Shown here: in pieces, positions 7,573 through 14,079 of the stretch
Numbering within the stretch: position 1 is the first letter of the stretch
Layout: each line of letters begins with the position of its first letter
DNA from: Planctomycetota bacterium
GTDB lineage: Bacteria > Planctomycetota > UBA1135 > GCA-002686595
Direction: 5' to 3'
NCBI GenBank assembly: GCA_011524785.1
Contig: WTJQ01000275.1
Span: forward strand, 1-14,242
DNA length: 14,242 bases
Program-made: the position numbers and the translations under genes
The notes under the pieces: model-generated
What the model saw: only the letters and a program-made list of their open reading frames with translations
Told to the model about the DNA's origin: nothing
The model's database searches: none

Positions 7573-8744
7573 GGGTCCTGTACCTGACGGACTCCCTCTC
7601 GGACCTCGATGGGGTCGGCCGCTACGCGATGGGGCTCATCGGCGCCTGCCAGAGGCTGCGGCCGGAGCTCGAGCCGCGCATCCTCCTCGCGCGGAAGCAC
7701 CGCCCGACCTCCGCGCTCGTTCCCCCGGACTGGCCCGTCCAGGTCGCGCTCCCGCCGGACTACTTCTACTACATGAGCCCCGCACGCTTCGGCGTGTGGC
7801 GCGCGGTCGGGACCTGGAACGTGTGGCGTGCGGCGCGGAACGTCGACCTCGTCCATGCCATCAAGGACTACCCGCACTCCCTCGTGGGGGTCGATGGCGC
7901 GCGGCTCGCGGGGAAGCCCTGCGTGGCGACGGGGCACGGGACCTACACGGTGCAGCCCGTGCTCTCGGAGCGACACGGCGAGCGGGCACGCCGCACCTAT
8001 CAGCGCTTCGCGAGCCTGATCAGCGTCTCCAACTACACGCGGCGCAAGCTGCTCGAGGTGCTGCCTCCCGGGACGCTCGAGCCGGAGCGGGCCGTGGTGG
8101 TCCCCAACTGCGTCGACGCAGAGCGCTACTCCACCCCGGTGGTCCTGGACGGGCCGCGGCCCTGGCACGGCTTCCCGTTCACCTTGACCATCGGCGAGGT
8201 CAAGGAGCGCAAGGGGCACCACCTCGGGCTGGCGGCCTGGCTGGAGGCGGCGCGCGACCTCCCCGAGTGGCACCACGTGATCGTGGGGCGCTGCTCCGGG
8301 GACGCGTACGAGGCGCGCCTGCGAAGCATGGCGGCCGAGGCCGGGTGTGCGGAGCGCGTGCACTTCCTCGGGAACGTCTCCGAGGACGAGAAGGTCGACC
8401 TGGTGCAGCGCTGCGGCGCGTTCATCCATACGCCGGTGACCGCGGCCGACGGCGGCTTCGAGGGCTTCGGCATCGTCTACCTGGAGGCGAGCGCGGCGGG
8501 GCGTCCGGTCCTGGGGACCCTCGACTGCGGGGCCGAGGACGCCATCGTGGACGAGGTGACGGGCCTGCTCTGCCCGCAGGAGGTGCCCGCGATCGCGCGC
8601 GGCCTCCGAAGGCTGCTGACGGACGAGGCCCTCCGGACCCGGCTCGGGGAGGCTGGCCGGGCGCATGCCGTGGAGAACACCTGGGAGCGGAACGCGGAGC
8701 AGGTCCTGGAGCTCTACGACCGGGCCCTGGAGGGCCGGCGGTGA
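7569..8744 (+). CDS. Glycosyltransferase, GT4-like, canonical EX7E
   Basis: This 391-residue GT-B retaining glycosyltransferase starts MRVLYLTDSLSDLDGVGRYA, the typical acceptor-side nucleotide-binding turn. An ATGHGTY motif near residue 120 and VVVPNCVDAERY mark the domain junction. The donor domain has TIGEVKERKGHHL, VHFLGNVSEDEKVDLVQRC and FEGFGIVYLEASAAGRPVL. In the last segment E298 and E306 form a canonical EX7E pair. The ATG at 7569 has GGAGG at 7557-7561 (7-base spacing) and overlaps the preceding stop by 4 bp (ATGA). An unusual aromatic stretch, DYFYYMSP, near residue 66 may be on the acceptor side. This is the most canonical GT4 enzyme of the cluster. Substrate not deducible. Confidence 0.94.
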   Translation: MRVLYLTDSLSDLDGVGRYAMGLIGACQRLRPELEPRILLARKHRPTSALVPPDWPVQVALPPDYFYYMSPARFGVWRAVGTWNVWRAARNVDLVHAIKDYPHSLVGVDGARLAGKPCVATGHGTYTVQPVLSERHGERARRTYQRFASLISVSNYTRRKLLEVLPPGTLEPERAVVVPNCVDAERYSTPVVLDGPRPWHGFPFTLTIGEVKERKGHHLGLAAWLEAARDLPEWHHVIVGRCSGDAYEARLRSMAAEAGCAERVHFLGNVSEDEKVDLVQRCGAFIHTPVTAADGGFEGFGIVYLEASAAGRPVLGTLDCGAEDAIVDEVTGLLCPQEVPAIARGLRRLLTDEALRTRLGEAGRAHAVENTWERNAEQVLELYDRALEGRR

Positions 8745-10003
8745 GGATCCTCTTCCTGGCCGAGCTCGCCGACCCGCGCGTCGGGTCCTGGAGCCGGCTG
8801 ACCTTCGACCTGGCGGGCGCTCTCCAGGCGCAGGGCCACGAGTGCCTGGTGGTGGGGGCCGTGCGCTCGGAGGAGGAGGCTGGCGAGTCCGAGGTGATGG
8901 GCGTGCCCGTGACGAACCTCGTCTCGGACTACCCGGTGCGCTGGCGTGCCTGGCGAAGCCTGCACAACCCGGTCATCGACGCGCCGCTGGCGGCACTGCT
9001 CGAGCGCTTCCGCCCCGACGTCGTCCATGCTCATGGCCTGCACACGCACCTGGGCTATCACGCCCTGACCCAGGCACGCGAGGCCGGTGCCGCAGTGGTG
9101 CTGACCGCCCACGACGTGATGACCTTCTGCTACCAGAAGCTCACCTGCTTCCACGGCGGGGAGGAGGCTCGTGGCCAGGAGCACGACGTCGTGGCGCGGG
9201 CGAGCAAGTGCATCCCCTGCCAGCGCCTCCGCTTCCGGCCGGGTCGCAATGCACGCATCCGCAGCGTCCTGGAGCGGGACGTGCATCGGGTGACGGCCGT
9301 CTCGAACGCGCTGGCAGAGGTGCTGCGCGCGAACCGCGTGCCGGTGCATGCCACGGTCCACAACGGCCTGGCCCTGCGGGATCGCCTGCCCACCGAGGAG
9401 GCGGTCCGCTCCCTGCGCGAGCGGGTCGGGGCCGGTGACCGGCCGCTCCTGGCCATGGGAGGGCGCCTGCACACGCAGAAGGGGGTTGGGAAGCTGCTCG
9501 AGATGCTCGCCCTGCTCGCGCCGCGGCACCCCGACCTCGGCCTGCTGGTGATGGGCCGCCGCGAGGTCTACGACGCGGAGTTCGCGGGGCAGGCCCGGGC
9601 TCTCGGCGTTGACGCTCGCGTGGTGCCGACCGGCTGGCTGGAGGGCGACGACCTCCCGACCGCCTATGCCGCGGCCGACGTGTTCGTCACGCCCTCCATC
9701 TGCTTCGACACGTTCGGGATGGTGAACCTCGAGGCCATGGAGCACAGCAAGCCCGTGGTCGCCACGACCTTCGGCGGGTCCGCCGAGGTGGTCGAGCACG
9801 GCGTGACGGGCTTCATCGCGAACCCCTACGACGTGGAGGGCTTCGCGGCTCACCTCGACAGGCTCCTGACGGACCGTTCGATGGCCCGGTCGATGGGGGA
9901 GGCGGGCCGGGCGCGCCTGAACGACCGGTTCACGCTTGGGCACATGGTGGAGGGGTTCCTCGACCAGTACGACCGTGCCCTTGCGGCGGCTGGCCGCAGC
10001 TGA
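8741..10003 (+). CDS. Glycosyltransferase, GT4-like, with four-Cys insert
   Basis: This 420-residue GT-B glycosyltransferase is the last gene of the overlapping chain. The N-terminal domain reads VRILFLAELADPRVGSWSRL, then DVVHAHGLHTHLGYHAL and LTAHDVMTFC. A Cys-bearing insert follows, with C130, C136, C157 and C160. The donor domain carries VHNGLALRDR, MGGRLHTQKGVGKLLEM and CFDTFGMVNLEAMEHSKPVV. The EX7E pair is D323/E331, so the first acidic residue is Asp. The C-terminal stretch GGSAEVVEHGVTGFI is standard for GT4. The GTG start at 8741 is supported by GGAGGG at 8729-8734 (6-base spacing) and by the GTGA overlap with the previous stop. A 185-bp noncoding region follows, so the transcript probably ends here. 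Confidence 0.94.
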   Translation: MRILFLAELADPRVGSWSRLTFDLAGALQAQGHECLVVGAVRSEEEAGESEVMGVPVTNLVSDYPVRWRAWRSLHNPVIDAPLAALLERFRPDVVHAHGLHTHLGYHALTQAREAGAAVVLTAHDVMTFCYQKLTCFHGGEEARGQEHDVVARASKCIPCQRLRFRPGRNARIRSVLERDVHRVTAVSNALAEVLRANRVPVHATVHNGLALRDRLPTEEAVRSLRERVGAGDRPLLAMGGRLHTQKGVGKLLEMLALLAPRHPDLGLLVMGRREVYDAEFAGQARALGVDARVVPTGWLEGDDLPTAYAAADVFVTPSICFDTFGMVNLEAMEHSKPVVATTFGGSAEVVEHGVTGFIANPYDVEGFAAHLDRLLTDRSMARSMGEAGRARLNDRFTLGHMVEGFLDQYDRALAAAGRS

Positions 10004-10032
10004 CGCCGCCTGCCCTCGGGATCTTTGCGATC

Positions 10033-10110
10033 TCTTCAGGGCCCCCGGGCTGGCCGGCGTGGCGCAATCCTCACGCGCGGGGTAGAGTTCGTCTTCAGGA
10101 CGGGCTGGCC
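10033..10110 (+). repeat. Imperfect direct repeat pair in the leader of the radical SAM gene
   Basis: TCTTCAGG followed by CGGGCTGGCC occurs twice: at 10033-10040 with 10046-10055 (5 bases between the parts) and at 10092-10099 with 10101-10110 (1 base between). The copies are about 57 bp apart in the 185-bp noncoding region before the radical SAM gene. Eighteen matching bases in two blocks could be a paired binding site or a local duplication. The GC-rich half is less informative than the TCTTCAGG half. Confidence 0.5.
10082..10088 (+). promoter_or_regulatory. Candidate -10-like element before the radical SAM gene
   Basis: GTAGAGT at 10082-10088 contains TAGAGT, which matches the TATAAT consensus at four of six positions. 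It is one of the few AT-containing hexamers of this kind in this leader. No good -35 box lies 16-18 bases upstream. The same heptamer occurs on the minus strand before the FTCD gene. It would give a leader of about 100 bases. Weak evidence. Confidence 0.25.
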
Positions 10111-10188
10111 AGAAACCGACGGGAAACCCTGAGGGCAGGGGCCTCAACGGTCGATCTGACTCATTCCGGGCCCCTCCTCTATCGATCC

Positions 10189-11595
10189 ATGCGCAAGACC
10201 CTGCTGACCTACGTCAAACCCCACGTCCAGGAGGACCCGCTGTCCATGATCCTGGGCATCGGCTACCTCGGGGCCATGCTCGAGCGGGAGCAGATCCCAG
10301 TCGAGCTCCACGACGAGCGCGTGGGGTCCGACGCGGACATGAAGGCCGCGATCGAGCGGAACGACGTGATCGGCTTCTCGGCCCTCACGCCGAACATCCG
10401 CCGCGCCATCGCCTGGGCCAAGTACGCCAAGGAGAAGGGCAAGATCACGATCATGGGAGGCCCGCACGCGTCGGTCGACCAGGGCGTCTTCCTCGACAGC
10501 GGGCACTTCGACTACGTCCTCAAGGGCGAGGCCGAGTACACCCTGCCCCAGCTGCTGAAGGGCATCGAGGCCGAGGACGAGGCGGCGATCAGTGAGGTGC
10601 CTGGCGTCGCGAGCATGCGCGACAACGAGCTGTGGGTGGACAACCCCGCTCCGCCGCTCATCAAGAAGCTCGACGAGCTCCCGGCTCCTGCGCGGCACCT
10701 GCTGCCCATGGAGTCCTACTTCCAGAACAACCCCGAGCACCTCGTCTACATCTTCACGACGCGGGGCTGTCCCTTCAAATGCATCTTCTGCCAGAAGGAG
10801 CTGACGGGCCGGGGCTTCCGCGTGCGCTCGACCGAGGCGATCGTCGACGAGCTCGAGCACATCATCAAGACCTACGACCCGGGCGTGATCCTGTTCGTGG
10901 ACGAGATCCTGACCCTGCGGAAGAAGCGCATCCACGAGATGTGCGACGAGATCCTGCGCCGGGGCCTGAAGTTCGAGTGGGTCGCCAACACGCGCGCGGA
11001 CTGCGTGGACTACCCGCTGCTCAAGCACATGCACCGGGCCGGCTGCCGCCGCATCTACTACGGCTGGGAGTCCGGGAGCCAGCGCATGCTGGACACCCTC
11101 AAGAAGGACCTCACGCCCGAGGTGATCATCAACGCGGCGCGGATGACCCGCCGCGCGGGGATCTGGGCCAAGGTCTACCTGATCGTCGGCTCGCCCGGTG
11201 AGACCGAGGAGGACGTGAAGGAGACCGAGAAGGTGCTGCGCCTCGCCGGTCCCGACCTGATCCGGATCTCGGTGTTCAACCCGCTCATCGGCACGGAGTC
11301 CTGGGACGCCTACGAGGCCAACCTCGACCTGAGCGACCTGTCCGAGAACTACGTGTCCTCGAACCGTTCCGGCTACAAGCACGAGCACTTCAGCCAGATC
11401 GAGCTGGAGGAGCTGCGCAAGCGCATGGTGCGCTCCTACGAGCAGTGGTACTACTCCATGCCGCAGCGCGTGAAGCGCGTGTGGGAGCGGGCCCTGTACT
11501 ACAGCGAGAACCCCGTCTACGGTCGCAAGCGCCTTGGGCGCATGCTCGGTCTCGTGCCGCCGCCGCAGCGCCACGTGGTGACGCACCACCACTGA
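10189..11595 (+). CDS. B12-binding-domain radical SAM protein
   Basis: This 468-residue radical SAM enzyme has an N-terminal cobalamin-binding-type domain. Residues 1 to about 135 have a Rossmann pattern with GIGYLGAMLE, NDVIGFSALTPNIRRAI and the conserved MGGPHAS. The DxHxxG motif of His-ligated B12 proteins is absent, as is usual for this class. The radical SAM core follows with TTRGCPFKCIFC, giving the CX3CX2C iron-sulfur ligands C194, C198 and C201. Later core motifs include LFVDEILTLRKKRIHEMCDE, YYGWESGSQRMLDTLKKDLT and VGSPGETEEDV. The C-terminal 90 or so residues are helical and basic, with Tyr-rich YEQWYYSM, and end in three His. Such enzymes do methylations, cyclisations or rearrangements; the substrate cannot be read here. 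The ATG at 10189 has no clear Shine-Dalgarno sequence. It stands alone between noncoding regions, so its link to the glycan cluster is only by proximity. Confidence 0.95.
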   Translation: MRKTLLTYVKPHVQEDPLSMILGIGYLGAMLEREQIPVELHDERVGSDADMKAAIERNDVIGFSALTPNIRRAIAWAKYAKEKGKITIMGGPHASVDQGVFLDSGHFDYVLKGEAEYTLPQLLKGIEAEDEAAISEVPGVASMRDNELWVDNPAPPLIKKLDELPAPARHLLPMESYFQNNPEHLVYIFTTRGCPFKCIFCQKELTGRGFRVRSTEAIVDELEHIIKTYDPGVILFVDEILTLRKKRIHEMCDEILRRGLKFEWVANTRADCVDYPLLKHMHRAGCRRIYYGWESGSQRMLDTLKKDLTPEVIINAARMTRRAGIWAKVYLIVGSPGETEEDVKETEKVLRLAGPDLIRISVFNPLIGTESWDAYEANLDLSDLSENYVSSNRSGYKHEHFSQIELEELRKRMVRSYEQWYYSMPQRVKRVWERALYYSENPVYGRKRLGRMLGLVPPPQRHVVTHHH

Positions 11596-11601
11596 TCCCT
11601 G

Positions 11602-11618
11602 GGCCTCCCCGAGAGGCC
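11602..11618 (+). terminator. Small hairpin after the radical SAM gene
   Basis: GGCCTC (11602-11607) pairs with GAGGCC (11613-11618) around a 5-base loop, starting 7 bases after the radical SAM stop codon. It sits just before the much stronger hairpin at 11631-11665, so the two may act as tandem terminators. No T tract follows. Confidence 0.4.
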
Positions 11619-11630
11619 GCTGGGTCCCGC

Positions 11631-11665
11631 GCCGGGGGCGCTCGCTTCTCGCGGGCGCCCCCGGC
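11631..11665 (+). terminator. Strong 15-bp GC-rich hairpin, probable terminator of the radical SAM gene
   Basis: Bases 11631-11645 pair with 11651-11665 over 15 consecutive positions, with one G-U pair (11642/11654) and a TTCTC loop. The outer arm is GCCGGGGGCGC. It lies 36 bases after the stop codon. No T tract follows, so it may be an I-shaped terminator or an mRNA 3'-end stabiliser. The remaining sequence up to the next start at 11877 shows no further ORF of its own and no clear promoter. Confidence 0.65.
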
Positions 11666-11864
11666 CCCGTTCGGCGAGGGCACCGGGCGGGCGGCGCACT
11701 CCTTGCGAAGGGGGAACTCGACGGCCGAGCGGCCCCGACCGCGAGGCCCGCGCGTGCGCGGCCGCCCGTGACTGCGGCATCGTGTCGCGAGCCGCGCGCT
11801 CGTGGATGGACGCGGAGCGGATCGAGCGGCATCCTCCGCTCACGCCCCCGGATGGGGCCAACCC

Positions 11865-11870
11865 AGGAGA
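11865..11870 (+). promoter_or_regulatory. Ribosome binding site that decides the DUF4259 start
   Basis: AGGAGA at 11865-11870 lies 6 bases before the ATG at 11877. It is a near-ideal Shine-Dalgarno sequence and selects this ATG over an in-frame GTG at 11802 that would add 25 unconserved-looking residues. Confidence 0.8.
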
Positions 11871-11876
11871 GCGACC

Positions 11877-12284
11877 ATGGTGGACACCAGCGTGTGGGGA
11901 AGCGCGAGCTTCGACAACCAGGCGGCGAGTGCGTGGATCGAGGCCTTCGCCGAGGAGCCGACGGACAGCGGACTGGAGGCGGCCCTGCGCGGCTGGCCCG
12001 CCGACCAGCGGATCGAGGCCGCGAGGGTGGCGATCGCTGCGGCAGAGGCCGTGGCTGCCTGGCGCGGCGCCGCCTCGCCGGAGCTCCCGGCCTCGCTGGG
12101 GCGCTTCACCTTCGGGCGCTCGGAGGGGCTGCCCCCCGAGCTGCTGCGCCGGGCCCGCAGGACCGTAGCGGCGATCCGCGACGTCTCCTCCCTCCGCGAT
12201 CACTGGCGGGCGCGCGGTCGGCTGCAGGACTTCGAGGGCCGGATGGACGACCTCGTGGCCCGGCTGGGCGGTCGGGTCGCCTGA
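11877..12284 (+). CDS. DUF4259 domain protein
   Basis: This small 135-residue acidic protein opens MVDTSVWGSASFDNQAASAW. The pattern WGxxxFxNxxAxxW, with an adjacent acidic helix, matches the DUF4259 family (typically MGxWGxGxFENDxAxDW). The remainder is alpha-helical and Ala-rich, with RIEAARVAIAAAEAVAAWRG and a C-terminal segment, SLRDHWRARGRLQDFEGRMD. Family members are small soluble proteins of unknown function, sometimes next to toxin-immunity loci; nothing here shows that role. The start is fixed by the Shine-Dalgarno AGGAGA and by the conserved N-terminus beginning at this Met. It is a single-gene unit converging on the FTCD gene, with 30 bases between the two stops. Confidence 0.85.
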   Translation: MVDTSVWGSASFDNQAASAWIEAFAEEPTDSGLEAALRGWPADQRIEAARVAIAAAEAVAAWRGAASPELPASLGRFTFGRSEGLPPELLRRARRTVAAIRDVSSLRDHWRARGRLQDFEGRMDDLVARLGGRVA

Positions 12285-12287
12285 GGC

Positions 12288-12323
12288 GCCCCGTCCCAGC
12301 CGGGGCCCCGCTGGCTAGGCCAG
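12288..12323. terminator. Possible bidirectional terminator between convergent genes
   Basis: The short space between the DUF4259 stop (12284) and the FTCD stop (complement of 12315-12317) contains GCCCCG/CGGGGC (12288-12293 with 12301-12306, 7-base loop). A second small stem, CTGGC/GCCAG (12311-12315 with 12319-12323), has the FTCD stop codon in its loop region. The position between convergent genes favours termination in both directions, but the stems are short for such GC-rich DNA. Confidence 0.35.
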
Positions 12324-13988
12324 ACCCGCGTCGACCGCGGCCAGGACGGCGGCCTCCAGCTCGGCCGCTCGCGCGTCGAGGGTGGCCGCATCGCTCAGGT
12401 AGTCCGAGCGCGCCGCCTCGTCGGTGAGGTCCTTCGCGTTGATCCGGACGTTGAGCAGGGCGCCGCGCGCGGCGAGCCGCGCGCACAGGGCGCCCACGCC
12501 CGCGTCGGAGAGGGAGGCCTGCAGACCGTCGGTCGCCATGAGCTGGCAGACCTCGAGGGCCTCCAGGGACGCGCGCATCACCTGGAGGGGGACCTCGATG
12601 GCGAGCCGGGTCGCGGCCTGGATCGCCTCCTTCCGCGCCTCATCGCCCTCGACCCGCCAGGCGGCCATGATCTCGTTGAACGCATCGGTGTCGCGGTCGA
12701 CCAAGGCCGTCAGCTCGCTGTGGCAGCGCTTGCCCCGCTCCGCGACCTCCGAGAACTCCTCCCAGCGGTCGTCCCAGCCTCGCTTGTGGCTGGAGAGGTT
12801 GGCGACCATCGTGCCCAGGGCTGCGCCCAGGGCGCCGACGGCGGCGGCCACCGAGCCTCCCCCGGGGGCGGGCGACTCGGAGGCGGTCTCCTCGATGAAG
12901 CCGCCGAGCGTCCGGTCGACGAGCCGGGACCGCGCGGCTCGGCGTGCGATCGCGTACTCGATGACCTTCTCGTCCGGGTCGAAGGGGCCGAGCTCGTCGA
13001 GGCCCATGGACTTCACGGCGATGTGCACCAGCTCGCGGTCCGGCACGCCGGTCGTTCGGTGCTGCAGCCGCAGGTAGTGCCGGCCTGCGTCGAGCAGCGC
13101 CTCCAGCGGGACGAGGCCGACGGCCTCCGAGCCCGTGACGCGCAGGCCGCGGGCGCGGGCCCTGGCATCGCACTCGTCGAAGGCCACGTGGAGGGGCGTG
13201 ACGGCGAGGTCGGTCAGGTTCATGGAGACCTGGGCCACGCCGTACTCCTCGATGAACCAGCCGATGCCCTTCACGCAGCGGAGGCTGCCCGGCTTCCAGA
13301 CGGGCTCGCCGGCCTCGTCCCGGACGATCTCGCCGGTCAGCGGGTCGGGCTCGCGGAGGATGCGTCCCTTCTCCCGCACGTCGAAGGCCACGGCGTTGGC
13401 CCGGCGCGGGCTCGTGGTGTTGAGGTTGACGTTGTAGGCGATCAGGAAGTTGCGCGCGCCCACGGCGGTCGCGCCCCAGGCCGGGTCGAAGGTGGCCGGA
13501 CCGAAGTCCGGCGCGTGGTCGCCGCTGGCCAGTCGTCCGGGCAGGGCCTCGTACTCGCCGGCCCGCACCTTGGCCAAGTTCCGACGCTCGGGTCGCGTGG
13601 CGGCACTCTCGTACAGGTAGACGGTGCGGCCCTGCTCCTCGCCGAGCCGCTGTCCCAGGGTCCGTGCGTAGGCCACGCACTCCTCCATGGTGACCCCGCG
13701 CACCGGCACGAGGGGGCAGACGTCCATGGCGCCGAACCGGGGGTGCTCCCCCTCGTGCTGCGCCATGTCGATGCGCTCACCGGCGGCGCGGGCTGCAGCC
13801 AGGGCCCCCTCGATCACGGCCTCGGGAGCCCCCACGAAGGTGAAGACCGTTCGGTGGGTGGCCTTCCCGGGGTCCACGTCGAGGAGCCAGACGCCGTCGA
13901 CCCCCTCGATGGCTGCGGCGATGGCGTCGAGGGTCGCCTGGTCACGGCCCTCGCTGAAGTTCGGTACGCACTCGATCAGTCGGTCCAT
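12315..13988 (-). CDS. ftcD: Bifunctional glutamate formiminotransferase / formiminotetrahydrofolate cyclodeaminase
   Basis: This 557-residue fused enzyme is close in length to mammalian FTCD (about 540). The N-terminal transferase moves the formimino group from formiminoglutamate, a histidine breakdown product, to tetrahydrofolate. The C-terminal cyclodeaminase then releases ammonia to give methenyl-THF. The N-terminus, MDRLIECVPNFSEGRD, is diagnostic. HEGEHPRFGAMDVCPLVPV contains H82, matching the catalytic His82 of the porcine enzyme. AYNVNLNT and KGIGWFIEEYGVAQVSMNLT belong to the second transferase subdomain. The cyclodeaminase part starts near residue 365 with ESPAPGGGSVAAAVGALGAA (GGGS at 376-379) and continues with LVDRDTDAFNEIM. 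The ATG at 13988 has GGAGG 8 bases upstream. No other histidine-utilisation gene is visible. It acts in the cytoplasm. Both domains look intact. Confidence 0.97.
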   Translation of the reverse strand: MDRLIECVPNFSEGRDQATLDAIAAAIEGVDGVWLLDVDPGKATHRTVFTFVGAPEAVIEGALAAARAAGERIDMAQHEGEHPRFGAMDVCPLVPVRGVTMEECVAYARTLGQRLGEEQGRTVYLYESAATRPERRNLAKVRAGEYEALPGRLASGDHAPDFGPATFDPAWGATAVGARNFLIAYNVNLNTTSPRRANAVAFDVREKGRILREPDPLTGEIVRDEAGEPVWKPGSLRCVKGIGWFIEEYGVAQVSMNLTDLAVTPLHVAFDECDARARARGLRVTGSEAVGLVPLEALLDAGRHYLRLQHRTTGVPDRELVHIAVKSMGLDELGPFDPDEKVIEYAIARRAARSRLVDRTLGGFIEETASESPAPGGGSVAAAVGALGAALGTMVANLSSHKRGWDDRWEEFSEVAERGKRCHSELTALVDRDTDAFNEIMAAWRVEGDEARKEAIQAATRLAIEVPLQVMRASLEALEVCQLMATDGLQASLSDAGVGALCARLAARGALLNVRINAKDLTDEAARSDYLSDAATLDARAAELEAAVLAAVDAGLA

Positions 13989-13996
13989 GGGAGCGG

Positions 13997-14001
13997 CCTC
14001 C
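13997..14001 (-). promoter_or_regulatory. Ribosome binding site of the FTCD gene
   Basis: On the minus strand GGAGG lies 8 bases before the ATG at 13988-13986. It supports this start together with the fully conserved N-terminus. Confidence 0.75.
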
Positions 14002-14012
14002 GCCGCACCGGC

Positions 14013-14019
14013 ACTCTAC
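14013..14019 (-). promoter_or_regulatory. Candidate -10-like element for the FTCD gene
   Basis: GTAGAGT on the minus strand (TAGAGT matches TATAAT at four of six positions) lies 24 bases before the FTCD start, in the 91-bp divergent intergenic region. The same heptamer sits in the radical SAM leader. No convincing -35 box is seen at the normal spacing. Confidence 0.25.
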
Positions 14020-14079
14020 GGATGGGTCGCGAGCGCTGCGAGGTCTTGACTCGGGGGCTCCAGGCCCCACGATCGCGTC

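Noticed and set aside
10050..10066. Sigma-54-like GG/GC spacing (CTGGC...GGCGCA) before the radical SAM gene
   Set aside because: Only the core GG and GC dinucleotides and a few flanking bases fit. In such GC-rich DNA this spacing arises often by chance, and no activator gene is near.
10144..11832. Minus-strand open frame (562 codons) opposite the radical SAM gene
   Set aside because: The plus strand encodes a clear radical SAM protein with CX3CX2C. The antisense product is Val/Leu/Arg/His-rich without motifs.
11768..12427. Alternative plus-strand frame over the DUF4259 gene
   Set aside because: It runs through the convergent terminator region and into FTCD, and its product is Arg/Gly-rich. 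The DUF4259 frame has a Shine-Dalgarno sequence and a recognisable N-terminus.
14046..14074. TTGACT as a -35 box for the right-edge ORF
   Set aside because: The hexamer fits well, but no -10 box is found 16-18 bases later, and the start codon would lie almost at the transcription start.
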